A stretch of DNA of 64,000 nt from Blastomyces gilchristii SLH14081 (GCF_000003855.2 NW_003101676.1:1100225-1164224), one strand, 5' to 3'; positions 46,801 to 58,787 are shown, counted from the first letter of the stretch. Numbers and translations: made by a program. Notes: generated by a model not told the origin, from the letters alone.

Positions 46801-48347
46801 GAGAGTATATTCATAATATTATCTTATTAAAAGATATCTAGATGTTTGTGATATTATTGAGAAAGTTTTATATGAGAATCTGTTATTATAGTATAAGATA
46901 ACTTCTCTAGAGCTTTCTTAATATTGATCAGACTGATGAAGTAGATTGATATATAATTCTACTGTTAGTGACTTTGTCAGCAGTCTCACTAATGACTTCT
47001 TTTTCAGAGTATTTTATAAGTGTTGACAGAGATCTGTGTAAGATTCATAGTCTTATAAATATTATCTTCATGAATTCTATTATTATTAGAGAATATTAAA
47101 CTCCTGTTTTAAGCATTTAATAAGATACTCTGTTCAGATAGTCAGATAAGTTCTAGTATAAGATTATAGTCAAAATTATGAACTTTATATGTATAGACAT
47201 CTTCATATTGATATTCTCTGACATCTATATTTAGTTTCATCGTGTAACAGATGTGAATGTCTTTTGAATTATCAAATTCTATAAGAAGTCAGAGTTTTGA
47301 TAAGAGAATATGCTGAAGATTTAATTATTGTATAATAACATAGATCACTGTCTATCATGACTTTCATATTATACATATTATCAATCACAGTAGATACAAG
47401 AATTGCATTTATTATCATTTTCTCTTTAAATCATTGTCATCTGACCTCTTCAAGCTTTTGTTTGTGAATTTGAATAGAAGCTAATCTTTTCTCTGTTTTA
47501 TCAGAGTATCTTCATAGTTGTCTTTTAAATCTTTCTTCAATGCAATGTGATTGATATAAACAGATGTTAATTCATTCTTTGAATAAGAAGATACTGATCT
47601 TTCTCTTGAGTAAGGAGATATATAGACTGATCAGCAGTTGAAAGCAATGTGTTCTGATTAATTACAATTAATGCACATTTCTTATTAACATCAGTTGATG
47701 ACTTCTTCAGAAGTGATTCTGGGAACTCAGAAGCCTGTTCAGACAGTGAAGACTCTTGCTTATGTGTAGATATTCAAGTCTACTCAATTCATGACATCTG
47801 CATCATTGTTGTCATTTCTCAGCATAGATGTATGAGTGACTGAGTTATTTCTCAGTTCAGATATATAAGTGTAACATCTTCTGTCACTGTTCTATATACT
47901 CTTGAGCTTGATAAGATAGTTATTCAATGTCTGAAGTTATATACAGAAATCTTCATAAGTCTGGTCTTCATCTACACTTGCAAGAGTCTGTAAGAGTTTG
48001 AAAGTTAATATCTTCTTAAGCATGCTAATCTTCATTTAATTCTCTCAAGATTGATCACCTGCTTCTAGAATCTTGATATTGAAGTCAGAGATAAATGTTA
48101 TAAGAGAAGTGTTTCTCTGTCAGATACTCTGTAATCAATCTAATACTTTCTGTTACATGACAGTATCTCAGAACAGAATATCAAGATATTTAATAATGTT
48201 ATCAGATATTCACAATACTGATTCACATACTTTCATTCATGAATGAAACTTCTGTTTCATGCAATTCTTCAATCATTCATTAATATATCAATCTTAATTA
48301 ATTAGTGAACTGATGATATCTTCATCTACACTTAGTTTTGTAAGCAT
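43803..48347 (-). pseudogene. A3 gag-pol remnant
   Basis: Read from the ATG at 48347 down. Gag, with its knuckle near 47650, is followed by the retropepsin (about 47110-47400), RT (about 46250-46700), RNase H (with an open stretch at 45666-45899 carrying VEADFSDYITEEAIL and [23 protein letters not shown]) and integrase (about 44450-45150). The C-terminal segment is at 44028-44210 and the chromodomain region at about 43890-44030. The RNase H stretch is the longest intact stretch and shows the first catalytic Asp. Stops are mostly TGA. Confidence 0.82.
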
Positions 48348-48906
48348 TTTCATTCTTCATGATGAGTAGAGAGTGAGATCAGAAGTATTGAAATATGCAG
48401 AAGTATTTAAGTATTCTTTCAGTGCTTTTGTATTTGATTCTGTAAATGTTGAAATTACATGAATTTCTTATTAAGTTAATTATTGAATTTTCTTGTATTG
48501 AAGTTATTAAGTTGCATGCATATCAGCTATCTGTTGCTGTTGTAATTTCAAAATTGCTTGAAGTCACTGTGATATTACATCTACGCTCATATTCAAGAGT
48601 TCTCTTATATTATTGTTAGACATAATTATATTGATTGTTGAATGTGTGAAAGTGTAATTATATAAATATCTCATACATCTGAGATGTCAGAACTCTCAGG
48701 TCTTTCACTGATATTCTCTTATAAGATTTTACTCTCTTCATAAGATTTTATTACAGAGTCAGAGTGACTGATAAGCAAGCTTCTATCTGAGAACTCAGTG
48801 TCTATTTAACTGTTTAACTGTTTCTCTATTTCTTACATATCATTACACATTCAGATATCTCAGTGAGTAATTATTTCTAATAAGAAGATACTGAATATTT
48901 TTCAAG

Positions 48907-49226
48907 TGTAAGAGGCCTACACTGAATAGATCAGTATAATATTTATAGATCTTATATAACAAAGTGAAAATCATTAAGAAAGGAAAGAAAGAGAAAGTGT
49001 GAAAATCAGTGATTGAAGTGAATATTTATACACATACACAGTGGTGTATGCAGTGGAACTTCAGGGCGGAAGAATAGGGGTTTTTATACGCGGTGAAGCT
49101 TCGGGGCGGAAGAATAGAAATTCTCTAGGTTTTCAGCTGAGAATCGGCGACTGAGAATCGGAGCGGTAGGAATCTGTGGAGTGTAACGGAATAGTCTATA
49201 TGATTGATCGGGCGCAGCCCGCCACA
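48907..49226 (-). repeat. 5' LTR of A3
   Basis: 320 bp. The outer 190 bases keep GGGCGGAAG, TACGCGGTG, TCGGGGCGGAAG, ATCGGCG and ATCGGGCGCAGCCCGCC. The doubled GCGGAAGAATAG motif is clearest here. Confidence 0.92.
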
Positions 49227-49430
49227 ATCAGAAGATGTTAAAATACTGCAATTTGTAAACAGTTTTTGTATTCTGAGCTGAAATTTTCTGATTTTGCATA
49301 TCTGAAATTGATGAATGTATATTAGTTAACTTTATAGATATAGAAAAAACCCTGAGAACTAAAAGTTCTCAGATAGATGTTATAGTCTCTGACTATATAC
49401 ATCTATAATTGAAGAATAATAATAATAATA
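49227..49430 (+). mobile_element. LINE1 3' UTR end and (AAT)n tail
   Basis: The last 204 bases of LINE1 after A3. They match 20041-20240 of LINE2 in reverse and end in TTGAAGAATAATAATAATA. A small inverted pair, GAGAACTAAAAGTTCTC (near 49351-49367), could fold into a hairpin in the RNA and is also present in LINE2. This 3' end resembles that of the SINEs. Confidence 0.85.
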
Positions 49431-50974
49431 ATACTCTATTTTCTCTTATATCAGATCTTTCACAGTACTTCTCAAAGCTTATAAACTCTTCAGATTATAG
49501 ATACTCTCTTCAAGAATTCTCACAGAGATTCTCAGAGTGTTGACTCTCAGTGTTATAGAGAGTAATTATATAGACTTCTTCTCTCTCTTTCTCTTCTTCT
49601 CTTATAAGAGATTAAAAGACTCTTCAGTCAATTTCTTTATAACACTCAGTCTAAGTATCTTATAAAGCTTTTCTCTCTTCTCTAGTCTCTCTATATCTGT
49701 TATTCTGATCTTCTTAATATAGTCAGATCTGTGAGAGAGTTCATCTGCTGAGTTCTTAGTTTTCTTAATATACTCTATCTTAAATCAGAACTCACTCAGT
49801 CTCTGAGCTTAGTAGATCTACTACTTTGAGAGTTTCTTAATTGAAGTAAACTATTATAAGCTGTTATAATTAGTTCTAATAGTAATTACTGTTATAAGAC
49901 TTTTAAAGTAGTGATATCAGTGATGAAAGAATTTCACTATTATAAGAAGCTTCTGATTATAAATATTATAGTTAATCTTCATAGATTACATCTTTTATAA
50001 GAAAAAGATCACTAAAACTCAGTTCTTATTTAACTATAGTTATAAGACTATTTCTGAAATTATAAAGAAGAAGATATCTATCTTCAATTTGATTAAAAGT
50101 AAGAGATTAAAGTAAAATAGTATTACTATATCTATAAATATCTGTTTTAATCTTATAAAGATTTTATAAGCTTTTAAAGTAAGAAAGATCTTATAACTCT
50201 CTTATCTTAATAATCTTTTCATTCTTTATTTATAGAATAACTTCTTCTTATTTTCACTCTTCAGTATATCTGTAAGAGTTAAGAAGATTCTTATAAATAC
50301 AAAGATAAATTATCTATAGAAATTCATAAAGCTTAGAAAGATCTGAATCTTATAAATATTAATTAACTCTGATTATAATAGAATAGTCATAATCTGCAAA
50401 GATTTCATCTGAATATCATCTGCAGTGATTATATATTCTAGAATATTAATTTAATAAGCACTGAAGTTATACTTTATAAGCTTAATATACAGTTCTGCCT
50501 CATCTAGAGTCTTTAATACAGTTTATATATACTCAGTGTGTTCTTTTTTCTTCACAGAGTATATTATCATATCATTCAGATATATTATTACAAAGACATT
50601 CAGATATATATAATGTATTTTATTAATAAAAGACTGAAATATTATAGAGATATTAATTAAATTAAAAGATATTACTAGATATTTAAATAATCTCAGTGCA
50701 GTTTTAAAAACAGTCTTTCATTTATTCTCAGATTATATTCATAGTTATATATATATATTGATTATATTCAGTTGTATGAATATAACAGCTTCTGTGAGAT
50801 AATTAATTACATTCTCAATCAGAGATAGAGAATAGCAACTCTTTGTAGTCTTGAAGTTCAGATTACAGTAGTTTATATATAGTCTGAAATCTTTATTCTT
50901 CTTCTTTATAAATATCACAGAGACTCTCACAGAGATCTGTAAAGATTAGATAAAGTCATTCTTTAAATTCTTCT
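49431..50974 (-). pseudogene. B2 RT, RNase H and integrase zinc region
   Basis: B2 resumes at the second LINE1 duplication. On the minus strand the RT has VSVIFIKKKNKDFRLYINY and SLIENVINYLTEAVIF (open at 50745-50930). The catalytic box lies near 50570, then RNase H (about 49850-50150) and the linker to the integrase zinc region. Compared with B3 over the same range it has more stops and is more AT-rich. A4 cuts it at 50974 after CTTCT; it continues at 56657. Confidence 0.82.
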
Positions 50975-51283
50975 TGTGACGGGCTGCGCCCGATCAATCA
51001 TATAGACTATTTCATTACACTTCACAGATTCCAACCACTTCATTCTTGAACGCGTACACTCCGATTCTCAGCCATTCTCAATCACCAATCCTCAGCCGCT
51101 ATGAACGCGCGTATATTCTCCCGCCCCGAAGCTCCACCGCATACACCACCACATACACGTATAAATATTCACCTTGATCACTGATTCTTGTACTTTCTCT
51201 TTCTTTCCTTCTCTAACATTTTTATCTTTGTTATATAAGATCTATCAATATTATACTGATCTATTTGATGTAGGCCTCTTACA
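50975..51283 (+). repeat. 5' LTR of A4
   Basis: 309 bp, starting TGTGACGGGCTGCGCCCG. The outer 150 bases are rich in CpG (GAACGCGCGTATATTCTCCCGCCCCGAAGC), while the inward end reads TTTGATGTAGGCC; the 3' LTR keeps TTTGACGTAGGCC at that end. Confidence 0.93.
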
Positions 51284-51855
51284 CTATAAAAATATTCATT
51301 GTCTTCTTATTAGGAAATAATTATTCATGCATTATCTTCTCATCAGAAACAATTATTCATCAAGAGATATCTGAACATATAACAATGTGTAAGAAACAGA
51401 GAAACAGTTAAATAGACACTGAGTTCTTAGATAGAAGCTGCTTATCAGTCACTCTGACCTCACAATAAGATTCTATAAAGAGAATATTAGTGAAAGATCT
51501 GAGAGTTCTGACACTCAGATGTATAAGATATTCATATAATTACACTTCTTCAAATTTCACAGATATTATACATTCAATAAACAATATAATCATGTCTAAC
51601 AATAATATGAAAGAACTCTTAAATATAAGCATAGATGCAGTGCTACAGTGACTCTGAGCAATGTTGAAACTACAATAACAATAAATAGTTAATATGCATA
51701 TAACTCAACAATATTAATACAAAGAGATTTAATAACTAACTCATGTGATTTCAATATCTACAGAATTGAATATAAAAGTGCTGAAAGAATGCTTAGATGC
51801 TTCTATATATTTCAATGCTTTCAATCTCACTCTCTACTCATTATGAAGAATGGAA

Positions 51856-52690
51856 ATGCTTATGAAACTGAGTGTAGATGAAGATGTCATCAGTTTATTA
51901 ATTAATCAAGATTGATATATCAATGAATAATTGAAAGATCACATAAAACAGAAGTTTCATTCATGAATAAAAGCATATGAATCAGTATTATGAATATCTA
52001 ATAATATCATGAAATATCTTAATATTCTGTTTCAAGACACTGTCATGTAATAGAAAGTATTAGATTGACTACAGAGTATCTGATAGAGAAACATTTCTCT
52101 TATAACATTTATCTCTGACTTCAACATCAAGATTCTAGAAGTAGATAATCAATCTTGAGAGAATTGAATGAAGATTAGCATGCTTAAGAAGACATTAACT
52201 TTCAAACTCTTACAAGCTCTTATAAGTGTAGATAAAGACCAGACTTATAAAGACTTCTGCACACAGCTCTGAACAATGAATGATCATCTTACTAAGCTTA
52301 AGAATATACAGAACAGTGATAGAAGATGTTACATCTCAGTGACTCATATACCTGCACTGAGAAATAACAATGATACAGATGTCATGAATTGAGTAGACTT
52401 AAATATCTATACATAAGCAAGAGTCTCTGCTGTTCAGACAGACTTCTGAGTCTCTGAGATCACTTCTGAAAAAGTCACTGATCAATGTCAATGTAAAGTG
52501 TGCATTAACTGTAACTGATCAGAACATATTGCTTTCAACTGCTGATTGACCTATGTGTCTTCATACTTGAGAGAAAGATCAGTATCTTCTTACTCAAAGA
52601 ATGAATCAGTGTCTGTCTGCATCAATCATGTTACATTAGAGAAAGATTCAGAAGATAACTATGAGAATACTCTGATAAAACAGGGAAAAG
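51856..52690 (+). pseudogene. A4 gag remnant
   Basis: The frame from the ATG at 51856 reads MLMKLSVDEDVISLLINQD and continues with blocks found in fungal gypsy Gag proteins (KQKFHS, IKAYES, NNIMKYLNILFQDTVM). FISDFNIKILE, MKISMLKKTLTFKLLQALIS and DRRCYISVTH follow. It ends at the zinc knuckle CINCNWSEHIAFNC (52503-52545; CX2CX4HX4C), which binds RNA in the particle. In-frame stops are TGA at former Trp/Arg codons and a few TAA/TAG at former Gln codons. No frameshift was seen. Confidence 0.83.
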
Positions 52691-52763
52691 ATTAGCTTCT
52701 ATTCAAATTCACAAACAGGAGCTTGAAGAGGTCAAATGACAATGATTTGAAGAGAAGATAATA

Positions 52764-55700
52764 ATGAATGTGATTCTTGTATCTACTGTGATTGATAATA
52801 TATATAATATGAAAGCCATGATAGACAGCGGTCTATGTCACTATATAATGATAAAATCTTCAGTCATAAGACATTATAATCTTCAGCATATCTCTTTATC
52901 AAAACCTCGACTTCTTGCAGAATTTGATAATTTAAAAGACATTTGTACCTGTTACATGATGAAGCTGATCATAGATGTGAGAGAATATCAATGTGAAGAT
53001 GTCTATGTATATAAAGTTGATAATCTTGATTACAATCTTATATTAGAACTTGCCTGACTATCTGAATAAGACATCTTATTGAATGCTTAAAACAGAAGCT
53101 TGATATTCTCTAACAATGATAGAATTCACAAAGATGATATTTACAAGACTATTGATCTGACACAGATCTCTGTCAATATCTATAAAATACTCAGAAAAAG
53201 AAGTCACTGAAAGAATCACTGATAGCAGAATTATATATCAATCTATTTCATCAGTCTGACTGATATTAAAAAGACTCTAGAAAAATTATCTTATATTATA
53301 ATAACAGATTCTTGTATAAAACTCTCTTAATAATATCATGAATATCTAGATGTCTTCTGACAAGAAAATATTATGAATATATCTCTCTTATGAGATTCTG
53401 AAGTGAATCACAGTATCAAGTTAGAGAAAAAGAATGATAAGAATTCTGAATTATTATAAGACTCTCTTTATAACATGTTCTGAGATGAACTTCTTCTTCT
53501 TTGAAAGACACTCAATGATCTATTGAATAAAGAATTCATATATATTAGCAACTCTTTCATCACAGTCTCTATTCTCTTTACAAAGAAATCAGGTGAAGAA
53601 CTTCAGTTCTGTGTGAATTATCAAGAATTAAACAGATTAAGAAAGAAAGACTGATATTCTTTATCTCTTATTAATGAGACTCTAGCTTGTATTGAATAAG
53701 CTTAATGATTTATAAAGTTAGATGTCATCACTGCATTTCATAAGATCTGCATTGCTGAAGAAGATGAGTGACTTACAGTATTTCAAACATGATATAATCT
53801 CTTTGAATGAGTAGTCACATTCTTTGAACTAATCAATACTCTCAGTACATTTCAGAAGTATATCAACTGAACACTCTGAGACTTTCTTAATGAATTTATA
53901 TCTACTTATCTAGATAACATTCTCATCTTCATCAATGAATTCAGAAAGAAATATCAAGAGTATGTATAAAGAGTATTACAATGACTATGAGAAATAAGAC
54001 TATTAATTGATATTGACAAGTGTGATTTTGAAGTCAAGAGTACTAAATACTTAGATTTCATTATAGAAGCTGGTAAGAAGATCTGAATGAATTCTGAGAA
54101 GATCTCTACTATTCTTGAATGAGAGATCTCACACACTGTGAAAGATGTATAAAGCTTTATCAGATTTACTAACTTCTATCAGTGATTTATATGAAACTTC
54201 TCAGATATTGTAAGATCACTTACAGAACTCACTAAGAAAGACACAGTATTTCAATAATCAGTGAATACTGAAGCTGCATTTACACAGATAAAGAAGATAT
54301 TCATTAATATCTCTCTACTAATAATATTCAATTCTAATTATAAGATAGTTATTGAAGCTGATTTCTCTGACTATGTAACAGAAGAAGTGATATTGTAATA
54401 TAATGATAAAGATGTTCTATAATTATGTGTCTTTATATCTAAGAAACTGAGTTCTGCTGAATGCAATTATGAGATCTATAATAAGAAACTTCTCATAATT
54501 ATACACTGTTTAGAAGAATGAGACTCTGAACTCTGAAGTGTCTTCAAATTTAAGATAGTCACAGATCATAAGAATCTTAAATACTTTATAACTACTTATA
54601 AACTCACTGAATGATAAATATAATAATCTGAGTTCTTAGGCTGCTTTCATTTTACAATACACTATCATTCTAGTAGTCAGAACTTAATGACAGATGCTCT
54701 CTTATAATAAGAGCAAGATATGTCATCTGATGTAACAGATACTCACTGAATGAATCAAGAGCACTGGCTCTTAAATCTGAAGATACTAGTTAATCAAGAT
54801 GAAACAGTTCATGACACTATATATACTTCTTCAGTTAGAACTGTCATTGATATCTTCACTTTCTCTACACTGAATGAACTGTGATATACAGCAGCTTAGA
54901 TGAATGAACTTCTTCAGATTCTCATTAAAGCAGTATATCAAGAAGCACTCTGATTTTCCTCAGAACTATGTATAAGAATCAATATCTCAGAATATTCAAT
55001 CAATGATAATAACACTCTATAATTCTGTGAATGACACTGAGTCTCTCACTCTGAACTCTTACACACTTGAATAATGCAAGAGATGCATGATTCATGTATA
55101 ATCAGTTATTCAGACTGTGAACAACTGTATAGAATAATCTTCTGAGAGTTCTACTGATCTGAGATATTAAACAGCATCAGATGCTTTATCTAAAACTACA
55201 ATCACTATTCTTCTATTATCTCATGAAAGAACTGTAGAAAAGATCTATTGAAATCACTTAATATTCTCAATAGAATCTGATGAGATGTAGTAATTAACTT
55301 CACTGTTAATCTATCTAAGAGTAAGAGTTGTAGAAACATTCTGATCATTGTAAATTGACTGAGCAAAGATATAATATTAAAATCTTGTGATAAGATGAAT
55401 ACTGAACAAGTCACTGAAGCTTTTCTACAGAGTCTATTCTATCAGATGCATGAATTGCTAAGATCTATAGTATCAGATCAGAGCTGTTAATTCATAAGTA
55501 CTCTCTGAATAAGAATCTGTCAAGTTCTCAAGATTATATACTGTCTATCAACTGCCTATCACTCTGAGACTGATGATGTATCAGAACAGATAATTCAGAT
55601 CATAAAGAATTATCTTCATAAGTTCTGTAACTACTTATAAGATAATTGATATGACCTTCTTCTACATGCAGAGATTGCTATCAACAGTTAAGATGCTGTT

Positions 55701-56347
55701 TCAACAGATATAAGTCTGTTCTTTCTTATACACAGATATTATATGAAAGTGTTGAATCTTCTAGAGATCACACAGTTTATATCAGATCTCTGCAGTTCAA
55801 TTCAGATTGCTGATAATATAGTAATAAAACTCTGAGATGTCTCTGATTGAGCAGAGGTCTTCATGACAACTGTGAAATAAGATCAAGAGAATCAAATTAA
55901 TGTTCACTGAGATCTCACTGAATAATATAAGATAGAAGATCTGATATAATTGAATCTTAAGAATATATGAATTACATATTCATCTTGTACACTAGATTAT
56001 CATCATATTAAGTATAAAGTGATAGAAGTTCTAGATAGTTATAACTACTGTCTTGACATATCATCAGAGATTTATAATGTATTTCATACAAGCTTGCTCT
56101 GTTACACTGTCACTGATTCATTTCCTTCTCAACTGACTTCTGACTGATAGTCACCAGACATCATAGAAGAAGATAATAAGCTTGAGTGAGAGATTGAGAA
56201 TATTCTTGATAAGAGACTCTGTGATTATAGCCAGTAATATCTTATGAAATGAGTTGACTATGATTAACTGACCTGAACTCTGAGTTCTGTATTATCTGAA
56301 ACAGCAGCTCTTGACTGATGAGAACTGCTTCTGAAAGAAGAGACTAA
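52764..56347 (+). pseudogene. A4 pol remnant: protease to chromodomain
   Basis: The retropepsin is open at 52764-53057 with AMIDSGLCHYIMIKSSVI, the catalytic Asp-Ser-Gly. RT has LFTKKSGEELQFCVNYQELN (near 53580), FIKLDVITAFHKI (near 53715) and TYLDNILIF (near 53913; one catalytic Asp now Asn). RNase H has IEADFSDYVTEE (near 54352) and TDHKNLKYF (near 54562). The integrase has a His/Cys zinc region (55040-55130), FTVNLSKSK, SIVSDQ and AYHSETDD (near 55320, 55460 and 55550), which carry the Asp, Asp, Glu triad with damage. EIYNVFHTSLL (near 56070) leads to a chromodomain at about 56185-56300. The frame reaches a purine tract, AAAGAAGAGACTAA, just before the LTR. Stops are mostly TGA. Confidence 0.87.
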
Positions 56348-56656
56348 TGTGATGAGCTGTATCTGATAAATCATATAGACTATTCTGTTACACTTCACAG
56401 ATTTCAATCACTTTATTCTTGAACATGTACACTCTGATTCTCAGCCATTCTTGATCACCAATCCTCGGCTGCTACAAACGCGTGTATATTCTCCTGCCCC
56501 GAAGCTCCACCGCGTACGCCATCACATACGCGTATAAATATCCATCTCAATTGCTGATTCTCACACTTTCTCTTTCTTTCCTTCTCTAACATTTTTATCT
56601 TTGTTATATAAGACCTATCAATATTATACTGATCTATTTGACGTAGGCCTCTTACA
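56348..56656 (+). repeat. 3' LTR of A4
   Basis: 309 bp. The inward start is mutated (TGTGATGAGCTGTATCTGATAA against the CpG-rich 5' copy). The middle keeps some CpG (CCCCGAAGCTCCACCGCG), and the outer end keeps GACGTAGGCC. Confidence 0.92.
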
Positions 56657-58498
56657 CTTCTTTATATAAGTCTGCAAGACCTCTGTTTCATAATAAAAGA
56701 GCTTATAGATTGATTCTCAGTAGAGTTTCTATTCTTCTATTAAATTTATTATCAGATTCTTCTCACAGTGAGATGAAAGCTCAGCTGTTTTAACTAGACT
56801 AAATATCTCTGTAAGATTTTAATATTTCTCTGATATCTGAAGCTTAGTTTTCATAATCACAAAGTTTTCAGACATTTATAAAGTTATTATATAGATGAGC
56901 TTGTCTTCTCTAATCAAGTCTATAGTATTAAGTGATTCTATCTTTATAAGTGAATCTGCTAATACTGATTAGAAGTATAAATCTGACTTATAGACAGCTA
57001 TATACAGATTATGTCTTTAAAGTTATACAAGTCTTAAGTATATATCATCTATAATGTCTGTGATAATCACAGTTTCTGTAAATCTTCTTCAAGTTTCAGA
57101 GAGATCTTGCAATTCAAAGATAACTCTTATAAGTTTCTCAGCTCTCAGATCTGAGTTCTCACACTCTGCTTATTATAAGAGCAGATTCTCAGTTTTCATC
57201 ACTTAGCTTATTCACTTTACAAGCTTTAGAGACACTACAGTGACCTGAGATTCTGCATTTATTAATACTTTTTATACTTGCAGAGCAGTAGTACTACAAA
57301 GTAATCTCTTCTTATAAGTATACATTTTCATTAAGAGAGTAACAGATTCAGATATCAGCTTCAAGACTCTTAAGAAGGCTATTACTGACTCTGTTCATAA
57401 CTTCTTAAATTTGTATTTTGATTTATTTAGATAGTTTATATAAAGATGTTCTAGTTTAAAGCAGATGAAGCAGAGACTCTTTTTCTTAATCTCTCTATTA
57501 TATACTCTGTTTACAGAAACTTATAAAGCTCTTTCTCTCTGCTTAATAGTTAGACATGAATCTCTCTATATCTTATCATCTTTCTCTGATAAATCTGTTC
57601 TCTGTTATTCTAATTCTTACAGAACTAGTCAGTAGTTCACTCTTCATAGATCTGTGACTCTCACAGTGATCTATAAGTAGTGAATAAGAGTTATCAGTTT
57701 CTTCAGAGTTAAGAGCTTAGAGTTTTACTTAATAAGCTTATTCTACATATCTTTATTCAGTCTCTTTATAAATATTATTATTCAGATCTTGTTTCAGAGC
57801 TCTGTTTTCACAGATCTTAATTTATATCATAATTTTATAAAGCACTGTGAGTAGTCTTTATCAGATTTCTCATCTCTTTTTCTAATATTAATAATTACAG
57901 CTTAGATATTCTCTGTCTAACTTATAAAGTTTCTTAACTTATTCTCTAGATAGATCTTAAGAATAGATCAGTAGAATCTCTTATAATCATTCTCTGAATA
58001 ATTTAGTCAGTTCTTAACTTCAGTATAATAGAGATCTGTTATTATATAGATAATAGCTTCTTTATCTTTCATATCACACAGCTAAGCTTGTGAGTTAATC
58101 TTAAATACAAACTTGTAAAAGCTTTTATAGATTGTGATTCAGTAGATAATCTTAAGCAGTTATAGCTTAAGAAAGTTTCTTTTCAGTTTATAAGTATCTC
58201 TGAAGATTATGTCTAGAGACTCAGTTTAAGAGTGTTTACAGATAGTAAACATTTCTTATAAAAAAATAACTTAATTTTATAAAAGATACTCAAGAATATT
58301 CTTTACTAAGATTAATTTATTTATAAGTTCAGAGTGTTTCTCTGTCACAGATATAGAGAATAATATTTTATAAGTAATTAATAAGTTCTCTGAGACTTCT
58401 TTTATAAAGATTATTAATAATTTAGATAACTGCTTCTGAGTGTCTGTAGTAGAGTTTACAGAGATTAAAGTATATAAGTTTCTAGTTTTTTCAGTCAT
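56657..58498 (-). pseudogene. B2 gag and protease remnant
   Basis: The rest of B2 toward its 5' LTR. On the minus strand Gag starts at the ATG at 58498 (MTEKTRNLYTLISV) and is open to 58277. It continues with stops to the knuckle region near 57460, followed by the protease-linker blocks (57050-57200). This copy keeps the Gag ATG that B1 and B3 have lost. Upstream, 58499-58530 is the short leader before the LTR. Confidence 0.8.
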
Positions 58499-58530
58499 AA
58501 TAAGTAGTTACTGACTGACAGAGCTTGAAA

Positions 58531-58787
58531 TATATGAATAAGTACTCACAGATGATTATTCAGGTGTTTACAGCTTGATATAATATGTACTGTTAACTAC
58601 TAGAAGTATTCACAGTAGAAAGATAAATATAGAGATTAAATATATAATAGTATTCAAGCTGAGTTGTAAATAGTATTCATGAACTTCAGTCTATATAGTT
58701 ATATGTAGTCAAGAGCCGCTAACTCTATTAATTACATAAGAGATAGAAATAGAGATAAAGAATTCGCGAGAAGTGAGATTTCTTATA
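58531..58787 (-). repeat. 5' LTR of B2
   Basis: 257 bp, beginning TATATGAATAAG (mutated from TGTAAGAATAAG) and ending AATTCGCGAGAAGTGAGATTTCTTATA. CpG survives mainly at the outer right end (GAGCCGC, TTCGCGAG). ATAGT follows. Confidence 0.9.

Larger units (their letters stand above)
43483..49226 (-). mobile_element. A3, gypsy chromovirus in LINE1 3' UTR
   Basis: A 5744-bp element with LTRs at 43483-43802 and 48907-49226 and the 5-bp duplication ATCAG (43478-43482 and 49227-49231). The LTRs are 320 bp, about 10 bp longer than in A1, A2 and A4, because a segment around GAAGCTTCRGRGYGRAAGAATAG is present twice in each. This marks A3 (with A6) as a subfamily. It is read on the minus strand with gag start at 48347. 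Confidence 0.92.
19160..49430 (+). mobile_element. LINE1, Tad1/I-like LINE with six nested insertions
   Basis: A non-LTR retrotransposon bounded by the perfect 15-bp duplication ATACTCTATTTTCTC (19145-19159 and 49431-49445) and ending in (AAT)n. Its own parts are a chimeric 5' segment (19160-about 19438), a 5' leader with tandem repeats (to about 20040 and about 23108-23856), ORF1 (23857-about 25975), ORF2 (about 26030-29029 and 41999-about 43320) and the 3' UTR (to 43482 and 49227-49430). Inserted in it are LINE2, SINEs S2 and S3, A2 with B3 inside, and A3. About 7.6 kb remains after removing them. ORF1 knuckles plus an AP-endonuclease, RT and RNase H in ORF2 place it near the Tad1/I group. 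Confidence 0.88.
50975..56656 (+). mobile_element. A4, gypsy chromovirus inserted in B2
   Basis: A 5682-bp element with LTRs at 50975-51283 and 56348-56656 and the 5-bp duplication CTTCT (50970-50974 and 56657-56661). It is the only complete family-A copy on the plus strand and has no nested insertion. Gag starts near 51856, and pol runs to the 3' LTR. Confidence 0.93.
1097..58787 (-). mobile_element. B2, gypsy chromovirus split by four insertions
   Basis: B2 is bounded by family-B LTRs at 1097-1354 and 58531-58787 and flanked by the 5-bp duplication ATAGT (1092-1096 and 58788-58792). Its own sequence is in pieces: 1097-1984, 2499-3399, 17286-19159, about 49431-50974 and 56657-58787. These are separated by a hAT-like element, B1, LINE1 and A4. 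Read on the minus strand the order is 5' LTR, gag (58498 downward), protease and RT, RNase H, integrase, chromodomain, 3' accessory region, 3' LTR. Subtracting insertions and duplications leaves 7313 bp, close to B1 and B3. Premature stops occur throughout. B2 is more mutated than B3. Confidence 0.9.
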
